Shown: in pieces, positions 23,457 through 31,470 of the stretch
How the letters are laid out: the number at the start of each line of letters is the position of its first letter
Position numbering within the stretch: position 1 is the first letter of the stretch
Program-made: the position numbers and the translations under genes
Source: Elusimicrobia bacterium RIFOXYA2_FULL_50_26
GTDB lineage: Bacteria; Elusimicrobiota; Endomicrobiia; Endomicrobiales; XYA2-FULL-47-53
Reading direction: 5' to 3'
NCBI GenBank assembly: GCA_001800355.1
Contig: MGVF01000007.1
Coordinates: 1 to 36,680 of the forward strand
DNA length: 36,680 bases
The notes under the pieces: model-generated
The model's input: only the letters and a program-made list of their open reading frames with translations
What the model was told of the DNA's origin: nothing
The model's database searches: none

Positions 23457-24167
23457 TCAATGATGGAGAAATTTGCCGGTTTCAAGGAAGTTAATTATGT
23501 TTTCTATCGTATCATCTGAAAATACCAGTATGGCATGAGGATGGTTGACAATAATGAAGTCCTTTGCCCCGTCAAGCCGTGCGCTTTCTACGCAGACCGT
23601 GCCGTCGTCATCGCCCGGCAGGCTGCTACGGTAACCTTTGTCGTTGCCTTTGCCGCCGGCGATAATGCCGAACTCGCAAGCCGGTATTCCCATCGAATCA
23701 AAAAAATCTTTGTTCGCAACCCGCAACTGCCGGATGGCTTTGCTGCCAAAAAGCCACCTGAGCCAGGTGTAACCGTAAACCTGATCAGCCATCGGTGAAC
23801 CGTGATTCGGAGGCGCGATCATTACAAACCTGCCAACGTTGTCGGGTTCATAATGTGTCAGATAATACCTGGCCACAATGGAGCCGAGGCTGAATCCAAC
23901 GAAATGTATCGTAACGTCTTTTTTCTCGCGTTTAACGATATTGTCAAGTTGCCGGGCAATCTCTTCGATGGTTTGAGAGGTGCTGGCGTATCCCCAGTTT
24001 ACCACGGCATATCCGTTATTGTTGAGCTTGTTCTCAAGGCGTGCCATTATAAACGGTTTGTCAAGTATGCCATGCAATAGAATGACAACTTCTTTCCCGC
24101 CAGCTTCTGCCGCGGCGCAATATGCCATGGAAATAAGAAACACGAATGCAAATATTATTCTATTCAT
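23457..24167 (-). CDS. Secreted alpha/beta hydrolase (lipase-like)
   Basis: 236 aa from ATG 24167; a TTG at 24188 would add seven residues. A signal peptide of about 20 residues (IIFAFVFLISMAYCAAA) is followed by a compact lipase fold: LLHGIL at the oxyanion region, nucleophile elbow GFSLGS, acid in PGDDDGTV and histidine in NHPHA. The closing SPMADQVYG loop and RWLFGSKAIRQL resemble PGAP1/triacylglycerol-lipase-type proteins. It probably hydrolyses an ester in the periplasm; substrate unknown. A Cys at 17 makes lipoprotein processing conceivable but the context is not a standard lipobox. The gene stands alone. Confidence 0.8.
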   Translation of the reverse strand: MNRIIFAFVFLISMAYCAAAEAGGKEVVILLHGILDKPFIMARLENKLNNNGYAVVNWGYASTSQTIEEIARQLDNIVKREKKDVTIHFVGFSLGSIVARYYLTHYEPDNVGRFVMIAPPNHGSPMADQVYGYTWLRWLFGSKAIRQLRVANKDFFDSMGIPACEFGIIAGGKGNDKGYRSSLPGDDDGTVCVESARLDGAKDFIIVNHPHAILVFSDDTIENIINFLETGKFLHH

Positions 24168-24227
24168 TATTTTTCCGGTAATTGACAATACAACGACAAT
24201 TATTATAGCATAAAATATATTACATCA

Positions 24228-24360
24228 CCGATGTTACGCAAGAAATGCCAAAGTTGCTGTCATTGCGAGCGAAGCGAAGCAATCTTGCTGTTTCGTATCA
24301 AGACGACGAGATTGCTTCGTCGCCAAGGCTCCTCGCAGATGACACGCTGCGTAACATCAG
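24228..24360. repeat. Palindromic repeat, CTGATGTTACGC end type
   Basis: 133 bp from CCGATGTTACGCA to TGCGTAACATCAG, nearly matching terminal inverted repeats with the shared cattgcgagc core. No clear target duplication flanks it (TTACATCA left, AAGCTACA right). It separates the hydrolase gene from yajQ. Confidence 0.85.
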
Positions 24361-24399
24361 AAGCTACATGTCAATGCCTGGAAGGCGAAAGGAAATAAT

Positions 24400-24897
24400 A
24401 TGGGTGCGCAGTTTTCGTTTGATATCGTTTCGGAAGTGAACATGCAGGAGGTGGATAACGCGATAAACCAGGCGCAGAAAGAGCTTGCGCAGCGGTTCGA
24501 TTTCAAGAACAGCAAATCGTCCATTGATTATGATCTCAACGCCAAGAAGATAACACTGATTGCCGACGATGATTTTAAGTTGCGCGCATTGAAGGACATC
24601 CTTGAGGGGCGCATGGCAAAGCGCAGCGTGTCGCTTAAATGCCTTACATATAAAACACCGGAAAACGCGTTCGAGGGGACGCTCCGGCAGGTGGCTGAGA
24701 TTACAAGCGGTATGCCGTCTGAAAAAGCCAAAGAAATCGTTAAGATTATAAAGGATGCAAAGCTGAAAGTGCAGGCCTCCATAGAAGGCGAGAAAGTGCG
24801 CGTATCGTCGCAGAAAAAAGACGAGCTGCAAGCGGTAATTTCATTGCTTCGCAACGCCAACTTTTCGCTGCCGCTGCAATTTACGAATTACCGGTAG
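24400..24897 (+). CDS. yajQ: YajQ-family nucleotide-binding protein
   Basis: 165 aa, the usual length. FSFDIVSEVNMQEVDNAINQ at the N-terminus (given in part), RFDFKNSKSSI and ITLIADDDFKLRAL identify the DUF520/YajQ family, two ferredoxin-like folds. Members bind nucleic acid or cyclic di-GMP; in Xanthomonas the protein is a cyclic di-GMP effector acting with a transcription factor. A HD-GYP protein is encoded 7 kb downstream, but a link is only conjecture. ATG 24400 follows GAAAGGAAATAAT. Confidence 0.9.
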   Translation: MGAQFSFDIVSEVNMQEVDNAINQAQKELAQRFDFKNSKSSIDYDLNAKKITLIADDDFKLRALKDILEGRMAKRSVSLKCLTYKTPENAFEGTLRQVAEITSGMPSEKAKEIVKIIKDAKLKVQASIEGEKVRVSSQKKDELQAVISLLRNANFSLPLQFTNYR

Positions 24898-24965
24898 TAT
24901 ATAATGGTATAAACGGGACAAATATCCGCGAACAATTATTGTAGAATTTAAGAAGAGGGGGGCGA

Positions 24966-25622
24966 ATGCTTCAAGAAAAGCTGGTTCATTTGCAGAAGAA
25001 GCTTGCCGAATATGCTGCCCTCGTGGAGCGCATGGTTGACAAAAGCATTTCCGGCTTGCTCAACGGGGATAGCGCCTTGCTTGAATCCGTGATAAATACC
25101 GAAGAGCCTGCTGCCAACGCTTTCGAGATTGATCTTGACGAGATGTGTACCACTCTTATCGCCCAGTACCAGCCTGCGGCGCGCGACCTGCGCACTGTTC
25201 TTATGGTGCTTAGAATGAATAATGATTTGGAACGCATGGGCGACCATGCGGTCAATATCGCCCAGAGTGCGATTTTTTTATCCGCCAGGCCGCCGGTAAA
25301 ACCGCTTGAGGATATTCCCGCAATGAGCAGGGTGGCTGTGCGCATGTTTAAAGACGGTGTGGATTCTTTTATCAACAGGGACGCCGTCCTGGCCAGGACG
25401 GTTTGTGAACGCGATGCGGTTGTAGACGACTTTCAAACCAAAATCCTTACCGAGCTTACAGCCATAATGCAGAAAGATCCTTCCACCATCGAGCGTTCCC
25501 TTCAGCTTATCAGAATTACGGCAAACCTGGAGCGTATTGCGGATCTGTCCACTAATATATGCGAAGACGTCCTCTTCATGGTCCATGGCCGCGTTATTAA
25601 ACATCACAAAGAAGAGCAATAA
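24966..25622 (+). CDS. phoU: PhoU phosphate signalling protein
   Basis: 218 aa, two repeated three-helix units with the PhoU metal-binding patterns (about LRTVLMVLRMNNDLERMGDHAVNIA in the first, given in part as NNDLERMGDHAVNIA, and TANLERIADLSTNI in the second). PhoU represses the Pho regulon by coupling the Pst transporter to PhoR. No pst or phoR gene is adjacent here. ATG 24966 has GAGGGGGGCG upstream. The mobile element at 25689 lies downstream. Confidence 0.92.
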   Translation: MLQEKLVHLQKKLAEYAALVERMVDKSISGLLNGDSALLESVINTEEPAANAFEIDLDEMCTTLIAQYQPAARDLRTVLMVLRMNNDLERMGDHAVNIAQSAIFLSARPPVKPLEDIPAMSRVAVRMFKDGVDSFINRDAVLARTVCERDAVVDDFQTKILTELTAIMQKDPSTIERSLQLIRITANLERIADLSTNICEDVLFMVHGRVIKHHKEEQ

Positions 25623-25688
25623 GCCCCCTCCGCTGGAACACCCCCGCCAGATTTTCTATAATAATAGTATGGCTGCCTTACACTAGCC

Positions 25689-25821
25689 GTGTCTCTTTAG
25701 CAGTTTGAGGTCATTGCGAGCGAAGCGAAGCAATCTCGAAGTTGCTTCTGATGAAAAGCGAGATTGCCGCGCCCTTTGGGCTCGCAATGACGACGACAAC
25801 TTCAAAACTCTAAAGAGACAC
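25689..25821. mobile_element. MITE-like element with 8-bp target duplication, copy 2
   Basis: 133 bp with ends GTGTCTCTTTAG and CTAAAGAGACAC and perfect flanking repeats CACTAGCC (25681-25688 and 25822-25829). It is the inverted counterpart of the element at 15409, including its ccctttggg loop. The adjacent tlpA-type gene starts 20 bases downstream. Confidence 0.93.
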
Positions 25822-25841
25822 CACTAGCCAAGGAGGGATTT

Positions 25842-26870
25842 ATGTCAGGTTACGTGGCGGGAGGATTGAATGCGCCGGAATTTCCAAGCGGGCTTGAATG
25901 GATAAATTCAGGCCCCCTTACAATGGCGGAATTGCGCGGCAGAGTAGTTCTGGTGGATATATGGGATTACACATGCGTCAACTGTTTGCGCACGCTGCCG
26001 TACTTAAAGCAATGGCATGAACGTTACAGTGAAATTGGATTGGTAATTATCGGCGTTCATACGCCCGAGTTCGGTTTTGCCAGGGACAGCGCGGCGGTGC
26101 GCGAGGCGGTGCGCAGGCTGGAGCTTGAGTATCCGATAGTTCTTGATAACGATTACGATATATGGAACTTGTATGCCAACCAATACTGGCCGCGTAAATA
26201 TCTGATTGACGTAAACGGTTACATCGTTTATGATCATGCGGGCGAGGGGGATTATTACCAGACGGAGCGCCTTATCCAGCAATTTTTGAAACGCAAAAAT
26301 CCCCATGCCGAATTCCCTGAGCCGTACCGGCATCCCGGTTCCGTCGAATCGGGCGGGCATTGTTATCCCGTTACGCCGGAACTTTATCTCGGCTACGAAC
26401 GCGGCAGGATAGGGAATAACGAAGGGTATGAGCCGGGGCTTGCCGTAAATTACCGCGATTCCGGCAATTATCTTGACGGCTACATATATGCCCACGGCGT
26501 ATGGCTTAACCTGCCGCAAAGCCTTAAGCACGAGCGCAAGGACAAGCTGCTCCAGGATTACGTGGCAATAAACTACCATGCCTTAAGCGTCAATGCGGTA
26601 ATACGTCCGGCCGAGGAGCTGAATTACCGTGTTTTCGTAATGCAGGACGAGCAGTATTTAACCGGCGACATACGCGGGCGGGATGTTATCATTGACGGCA
26701 GCGGCAGAAGTTTTGTTGAGGTTTCCGAACCCAGGCTGTATGAGCTTGTGCGAAACAACCAGTTCGGTTCCCACGCGCTTAGACTCTTCTCTGATTCATC
26801 CTCGTTTGATCTTTACTCCTTCACCTTCGGTTCCTGTGAAGTTGCAATGTCTAAAACTGGACAGAAATAA
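25842..26870 (+). CDS. Thioredoxin-fold protein of the DipZ/TlpA type
   Basis: 342 aa. Residues 10-150 are a TlpA-like thioredoxin fold with the active-site motif CVNC (Cys45, Cys48) in WDYTCVNCLRTLPYLKQWH, then GVHTPEFGFARD and the cis-Pro-containing WPRKYLIDVNGYIVYDHAGEG. Residues about 180-340 form the C-terminal beta-rich domain that accompanies the thioredoxin part in DipZ proteins. No signal peptide is visible, unlike membrane DipZ, so it may be cytoplasmic. ATG 25842 has AAGGAGGG upstream. Likely a thiol-disulfide oxidoreductase; partner unknown. Confidence 0.82.
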   Translation: MSGYVAGGLNAPEFPSGLEWINSGPLTMAELRGRVVLVDIWDYTCVNCLRTLPYLKQWHERYSEIGLVIIGVHTPEFGFARDSAAVREAVRRLELEYPIVLDNDYDIWNLYANQYWPRKYLIDVNGYIVYDHAGEGDYYQTERLIQQFLKRKNPHAEFPEPYRHPGSVESGGHCYPVTPELYLGYERGRIGNNEGYEPGLAVNYRDSGNYLDGYIYAHGVWLNLPQSLKHERKDKLLQDYVAINYHALSVNAVIRPAEELNYRVFVMQDEQYLTGDIRGRDVIIDGSGRSFVEVSEPRLYELVRNNQFGSHALRLFSDSSSFDLYSFTFGSCEVAMSKTGQK

Positions 26871-26927
26871 AGATTTTTTGTTACTATTATATAATTGTTA
26901 ACATATTTTGTGCCAGGAGAAATAAGG

Positions 26928-27938
26928 ATGGATGTGCTGAAACTGTTTATTGACGAGGCGAAGAAATTGCGCGGTACGGTTATTTTTGCTGAAGGCGACG
27001 AGGAGCGCACGCTGGAAGCCGCGGTGCGTTTGTCCAAAGATGGGGTATGCAAGTCAATTGTCGTCGGAAAAACAAAAGAGGTTGTAGAGCGGGCGGCGGT
27101 TAAAAAGAAACTGGATATATCGTCCGTAGAGGTGGTCGTGCCGTCTGAACATTTGCTCGCCGGCGCCGCTCTGGAAGGTTTTTTGCAGCGCATGACGGCA
27201 AAAGGTATGACGCTTGAAGCCGCAAGGCAAAGCGCGCTGGAACCGCTTAACTTTTCGGCATTATACGTAAAAAGCGGGCATGCTAATGGTTGCGTCGCGG
27301 GAGCCAGATCGTCTACGGCCGATGTCCTGCGCGCCGCTATATACGGCATCGGCCCCGGGGCGGGAACAAAAGTGGTATCGTCTTTTTTTCTGATGATTCC
27401 GCCCGTAGGCCATCCTCTTGTAAAAAAACCGGTTGTTTATGCCGACTGCGGCGTGAATCCCGATCCCGGCGCGCAGGGATTGAAGGATATTGCGGTGGCA
27501 AGCGTGTACAGTTATAAAAGCCTGTTCCCGTCGGAAAAGCCGCGCGTCGCATTTCTCTCGTTCTCTACCAAGGGCAGTGCGGAGCATAAATCTCTTTTAA
27601 AAATACGGGAGGCTGTAAGCGCAACGCGGGAACATTTCAGCGGCGACGACGGGGTGTTTGTTGACGGTGAAATGCAGTTTGATGCCGCGGCGGTGGATGT
27701 GGTGGGGCAAAAAAAGGCGCCCGGTTCGCCCGTGGCAGGGAATGCCAATATTTTTATTTTCCCGGATCTGAACGCCGGAAATATATGTTACAAGGTTACA
27801 GAGCGCCTGGGGTTATTTACCGCGATAGGCCCCATCATCCAGGGTTTGGCAATGCCGATGAACGATTTAAGCCGCGGCTGCTCGGTTGACGATATTTATT
27901 ACGTTTCTGTAATTACTCTTTTGAAAAGCCGCTGGTAA
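26928..27938 (+). CDS. pta: Phosphate acetyltransferase
   Basis: 336 aa from ATG 26928, with AGGAG 12 bases upstream and AAGG closer; the frame extends to 26895 but without a better start. FAEGDEERTLEAAVRLSKDG opens the PTA/PTB fold; KSGHANGCVAGARSSTADVLRAA, VYADCGVNPDP and NIFIFPDLNAGNICYK are conserved landmarks of Pta. It interconverts acetyl-CoA and acetyl phosphate. It is the short single-domain type. No acetate kinase gene is adjacent. Its last residues end normally for the family. Confidence 0.92.
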   Translation: MDVLKLFIDEAKKLRGTVIFAEGDEERTLEAAVRLSKDGVCKSIVVGKTKEVVERAAVKKKLDISSVEVVVPSEHLLAGAALEGFLQRMTAKGMTLEAARQSALEPLNFSALYVKSGHANGCVAGARSSTADVLRAAIYGIGPGAGTKVVSSFFLMIPPVGHPLVKKPVVYADCGVNPDPGAQGLKDIAVASVYSYKSLFPSEKPRVAFLSFSTKGSAEHKSLLKIREAVSATREHFSGDDGVFVDGEMQFDAAAVDVVGQKKAPGSPVAGNANIFIFPDLNAGNICYKVTERLGLFTAIGPIIQGLAMPMNDLSRGCSVDDIYYVSVITLLKSRW

Positions 27939-27999
27939 TTCGGATTGAATTTTAAATGGATAATTGACACCTTTTACTGAAAAATATATAATTATTTAA

Positions 28000-28131
28000 C
28001 TGATGTTATGCAAAAAATGCCAAAGTTGCCGTCATTGCGAGCGAAGCGAAGCAATCTTGCTGTTTCATATTAAAACGACGAGATTGCTTCGTCGCGAAGG
28101 CTCCTCGCAATGACACGCTGCTTAACATCAG
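28000..28131. mobile_element. Palindromic repeat, CTGATGTTA end type, probable target duplication
   Basis: 132 bp from CTGATGTTATGC to GCTTAACATCAG, sharing more than 85% by eye with the repeat at 24228. Flanks TTATTTAA (left) and TTATCTAA (right) agree at 7 of 8 positions, suggesting an 8-bp target duplication as in the GTGTCTC family. Confidence 0.8.
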
Positions 28132-28185
28132 TTATCTAATGCTCGCTTCATGTTGGCGCATGGGGATTTTAAGGGAGGCACAATC

Positions 28186-29058
28186 ATGACAGAGAATCTA
28201 AGCTCAAGGTTTAAAACAGAATCGTCGGCTTCTGCGGCTGTGGGACGGATTACCGGCCTGCCGCGCGGATACGGCGATACGAAGATTATTATCTTACCGC
28301 GCGATCCGCTTTGGATGTATGCCTATTGGGAAGTCGCTTCTCAGGCGTACGCCGAATTAAAGAAAAAAATAGGGGAAGATAAACTATCCGGCGGCAAGTG
28401 GATGCTGCGCGTTTACGATATAACCGGTGTTGCATTTGACGGGACAAATTCCAATCGTTTTTTCGATATTGCCATAGGGTCGGATATTGACAATTGGTAC
28501 ATAAACGTGGGCGAGTTGAACCGCGTCTGGTGTGTTGACGTGGGCGTAATAACTCCGGACGGCCAGTTTGTTTCGGTTGCCCGTTCCAATGTTCTCGGCC
28601 TGCCGCGCCAGGGCGTATCTCCTATAACAGACGAGCAATGGGCTATATTGCAGCAGGAATTTGACAGGCTTCTAAGGCTTTCGGGCGTGGACAAGATCGG
28701 CAGAAGTTCGTTTGATCTTACCAAACTTATGCGCGAGCGTTGGGAGGAGATAGTTTCCCTTTCACTGCCGTCATCGTTCGGCGGAGCAAGTTCCGGCGCC
28801 CGCCCTGTTGCGCCCGAAGAAGCAAGGGCAAAGGGTTTCTGGCTTAAAGCCGATACCGAGCTTATAGTTTATGGAGCCACTGAGCCGGATGCCAGGCTTA
28901 CCGTGCAGAACCAGCCGGTAACCTTGCGCCCTGACGGTTCGTTTACATTGCGTTTTTACCTGCCTGACGGCCAGCAGGAATACCTTATCGAGGCGGTTTC
29001 AAAGGACGGGGACATGAAACGGCAGATCACTTTTGTCGTCGGCCGGGAAACAAAATGA
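28186..29058 (+). CDS. DUF4912 domain protein
   Basis: 290 aa from ATG 28186 (AAGGGAGG upstream). The DUF4912 domain covers about residues 20-160: LPRGYGDTKIIILPRDPLWMYAYWEV, then LRVYDITGV, WYINVGELNRVWCVDVGVI and the serine/asparagine-rich RSNVLGLPRQGVS. The C-terminal part ends in an Ig-like unit (LIVYGATEPDARLTVQNQPV to RQITFVVG), as in some regulatory proteins of sugar metabolism. Function is not established. It overlaps the glucan branching enzyme gene by 4 bases, so a role in glycogen or polysaccharide metabolism is plausible by context. Confidence 0.88.
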   Translation: MTENLSSRFKTESSASAAVGRITGLPRGYGDTKIIILPRDPLWMYAYWEVASQAYAELKKKIGEDKLSGGKWMLRVYDITGVAFDGTNSNRFFDIAIGSDIDNWYINVGELNRVWCVDVGVITPDGQFVSVARSNVLGLPRQGVSPITDEQWAILQQEFDRLLRLSGVDKIGRSSFDLTKLMRERWEEIVSLSLPSSFGGASSGARPVAPEEARAKGFWLKADTELIVYGATEPDARLTVQNQPVTLRPDGSFTLRFYLPDGQQEYLIEAVSKDGDMKRQITFVVGRETK

Positions 29059-30662
29059 AAGGCGACATGGAACCGAGGGGATACTGGTGTTTACAGCTTC
29101 ACGCTCACCTGCCGTATGTGCGCCATCCCGAATACCCTGATTTTCTCGAGGAAGACTGGCTTTACGAAGCCATAACCGAGACATACCTGCCGCTCCTGTC
29201 AATATTCGAAAAATTCGTTGAAGACGGTGTGGATTTCCGGATTACCATGAGCATAACGCCGCCGCTGGCGGGAATGTTGTCCGACAATCTTTTGCAAAGC
29301 CGTTACTATAATAAGCTTAACAAGTTAATAGAATTATGTGAAAAGGAAATTTGGCGCACAATAAACCTGCCCCAGTTCAACGAGACGGCGCGTTTATACG
29401 AACGCCAGCTCAAGGATTGCCGGCGTATATGGGAAAAATATCACGGTAACATACTCACCGGTTTCAGGAACCTCCAGGACGCCGGTAAACTGGAAATAAT
29501 AACTTGTTGCGCGACTCACGGCTTTTTGCCGCTTGAAACATACCGTTCCGCGGTGCGCGCCCAGGTGCGGATCGCCTGCCAGGATTACGAACGGCATTTC
29601 GGCAGGCGTCCCCGCGGTATATGGCTTGCGGAATGCGCCTACGTGCCGGGCATAGACGAAGAGCTTAAAAAAGAGGGCATCCGTTATTTCTTCCTTGAAG
29701 CGCATGGGATACTTTATGGCACTCCCCGCCCGCGTTACGGTGTATTTGCGCCGGTTTATTGCCCGTCCGGTGTCGCGGCGTTCGGCCGCGATATGGAAAC
29801 AGCGCACCAGGTGTGGAGCGCGGAAATGGGTTATCCCGGCGATGCCGACTACCGTGAGTTTTACCGCGATCTCGGCTACGACCTTGATTACGATTACGTG
29901 CGGCCGTATCTTCATGATGACGGTGTTCGCCGCAATATAGGCCTTAAATATCACCGGATTACCGGCAAGGTGCCGTTAAGCGACAAGCAGCCTTATAACC
30001 CCGGCTGGGCAATGAACAAGGCCGCGATGCATGCCGGCAATTTCATGTTTAACCGGGAGCGGCAGGTTGAACACCTGTCCGGTATGCTGGGGCGCACACC
30101 GCTTGTTACCTCGATGTACGATGCCGAACTGTTCGGCCACTGGTGGTTCGAAGGTCCGAATTTCATTGATTTTCTTTTCCGCAAAATTTTCTACGATCAG
30201 AAAACATTCACTACAATTACGCCGTCGGAATACCTTGAGAAATTTCCGAAAAATCAGGTTATAACGCCCGCGGCCTCGTCGTGGGGCGACAAGGGATACT
30301 ACGAAGTCTGGCTTAACGGCGCAAACGACTGGGTTTACCGCCACTTGCACAAGGCCTCGGAGCGCATGGCGGAGCTTGCCCGCGAGAACCCCAGCCCCGA
30401 CGGTGTTCGGCGCCGCGCATTGAACCAGGCCGCGCGCGAATTGCTGCTTGCGCAGTCCTCGGACTGGGCGTTCATCATGACCACGCGCACCATGGTGGAG
30501 TACGCCGAAAAGCGTACCCGCGACCACCTGTTGAATTTTAATAATCTTTTCGAGCAGATTAAACGCTCCCAGGTTGATGAACGTTATGTTCATGAACTGG
30601 AAAACAAGAACAATATATTCCCGCTCATTGATTACACGGTTTTTGCCGCGGAGGCGCGTTGA
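29055..30662 (+). CDS. GH57 1,4-alpha-glucan branching enzyme
   Basis: 535 aa glycoside hydrolase family 57 with a C-terminal DUF1957 domain. The N-terminal WCLQLHAHLPYVRHPEYPDF is the GH57 signature. Candidate nucleophile Glu193 lies in GIWLAECAYVPG, and the acid Asp356 in SMYDAELFGHWWFEGP; both match the positions in archaeal GH57 branching enzymes. It introduces alpha-1,6 branches into glycogen-like glucan. ATG 29055 overlaps the DUF4912 stop, and the LysM gene overlaps its own stop, so the three form a tight operon. Branching versus amylase activity is inferred from similarity. Confidence 0.9.
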   Translation: MKGDMEPRGYWCLQLHAHLPYVRHPEYPDFLEEDWLYEAITETYLPLLSIFEKFVEDGVDFRITMSITPPLAGMLSDNLLQSRYYNKLNKLIELCEKEIWRTINLPQFNETARLYERQLKDCRRIWEKYHGNILTGFRNLQDAGKLEIITCCATHGFLPLETYRSAVRAQVRIACQDYERHFGRRPRGIWLAECAYVPGIDEELKKEGIRYFFLEAHGILYGTPRPRYGVFAPVYCPSGVAAFGRDMETAHQVWSAEMGYPGDADYREFYRDLGYDLDYDYVRPYLHDDGVRRNIGLKYHRITGKVPLSDKQPYNPGWAMNKAAMHAGNFMFNRERQVEHLSGMLGRTPLVTSMYDAELFGHWWFEGPNFIDFLFRKIFYDQKTFTTITPSEYLEKFPKNQVITPAASSWGDKGYYEVWLNGANDWVYRHLHKASERMAELARENPSPDGVRRRALNQAARELLLAQSSDWAFIMTTRTMVEYAEKRTRDHLLNFNNLFEQIKRSQVDERYVHELENKNNIFPLIDYTVFAAEAR

Positions 30663-31252
30663 TAAGAATCACCAGGTTTCACATGCTGCTTATAAGCATT
30701 ATCGTGATAATCGCGGGTATCTACGCCTACCAGCTTGTGCAGGAAAAAGAGCGGCGCCGCGTAATGGCGGCCGTGGAAGCCCAGCGACAGGCCGTGCGCG
30801 AGGCGCAACAACGCATGATAGAGGAAGAGCGCCGGCGTCAGGAATTGCTTAACCGCGCCGAAACGCTGGCGATTGAGGCTGTGGCGGTGGCCGGTGAATA
30901 CCGCCTTATTTCCATAAAGGAAAACAAGGATGTTACGCAGGGTGAGGCAAGCCTGCGCCAGGCAAAAGAGTTTCTCGCTAAGAGGGATTTTGACAATGCC
31001 TGGGAATTAGCCCATCAGTCAATCGGGCAATTCAAGGCCGCGCCTGTGCTTGCCGTAAAAAAGGCCGCCGTCGCGGAAAAAAAATATTATTATGTAAAGA
31101 AAGGCGATTGCCTGTGGAAAATCGCCAAAATGCCGCGGCATTACGGCCGGGGGGCGGCATGGGTTAAGATATGGAATGCCAACAAGAAAAAAATTCCTGA
31201 TTTCGACATCATATATCCCCGCCTTAAGCTCTTGATACCTAGTACTCTGTAA
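30659..31252 (+). CDS. Membrane-anchored coiled-coil LysM protein
   Basis: 197 aa starting at TTG 30659 with GGAGG 5 bases upstream, overlapping the previous stop. One transmembrane helix at about 9-28 (LISIIVIIAGIYAY) is followed by a Glu/Arg/Gln-rich coiled coil at about 30-70 and a helical section, then a LysM domain at about 139-193 (YYVKKGDCLWKIAKMPRHYG, then WNANKKKIPDFDIIYP). LysM binds peptidoglycan, so the protein probably tethers the inner membrane to the wall. A link to the preceding polysaccharide genes is by operon only. Confidence 0.85.
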   Translation: MIRITRFHMLLISIIVIIAGIYAYQLVQEKERRRVMAAVEAQRQAVREAQQRMIEEERRRQELLNRAETLAIEAVAVAGEYRLISIKENKDVTQGEASLRQAKEFLAKRDFDNAWELAHQSIGQFKAAPVLAVKKAAVAEKKYYYVKKGDCLWKIAKMPRHYGRGAAWVKIWNANKKKIPDFDIIYPRLKLLIPSTL

Positions 31253-31266
31253 GACTGATTATTTGC

Positions 31267-31382
31267 GTTTTGCAGTTGTCGTTGTCATTGCGAGCGAGAG
31301 CGAAGCAATCTCGCTTTTCATCAGAAGCAACGTTGAGATTGCTTCGCTCTCGCTCGCAATGACAGCAAACTGCATTCAAAAC
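31267..31382. repeat. Palindromic repeat, third end type
   Basis: About 116 bp with the same cattgcgagc core but ends GTTTTG...CAAAAC and arms CAGTTG/CAAACTG. No target duplication was found (flanks TTATTTGC and ATCAATAT). It lies between the LysM and HD-GYP genes. Confidence 0.75.
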
Positions 31383-31431
31383 ATCAATATTCAGTCTGGT
31401 AGAGTACTAGCAACGGTAAATCAAAAAGTCC

Positions 31432-31460
31432 TTGACTTCCGAATAGATTTTTGCTAAGAA
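31432..31460 (+). promoter_or_regulatory. Possible promoter of the GAF/HD-GYP gene
   Basis: -35 TTGACT (31432-31437), a 17-base spacer and a weak -10 TAAGAA (31455-31460). Initiation would be very close to ATG 31471, which has no ribosome binding site, so translation could be leaderless. Confidence 0.35.
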
Positions 31461-31470
31461 TAGTAGTGCC

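Noticed and set aside
24245-24439. Open frame of 64 codons beginning MPKLLSLRAKRSNLA
   Set aside because: It is a translation of the palindromic repeat at 24228-24360; such products recur wherever the repeat lies and have no protein features.
31263-31457. Open frame of 64 codons containing VIASESEAIS
   Set aside because: Again a translation of the palindromic repeat, running into the HD-GYP promoter region.
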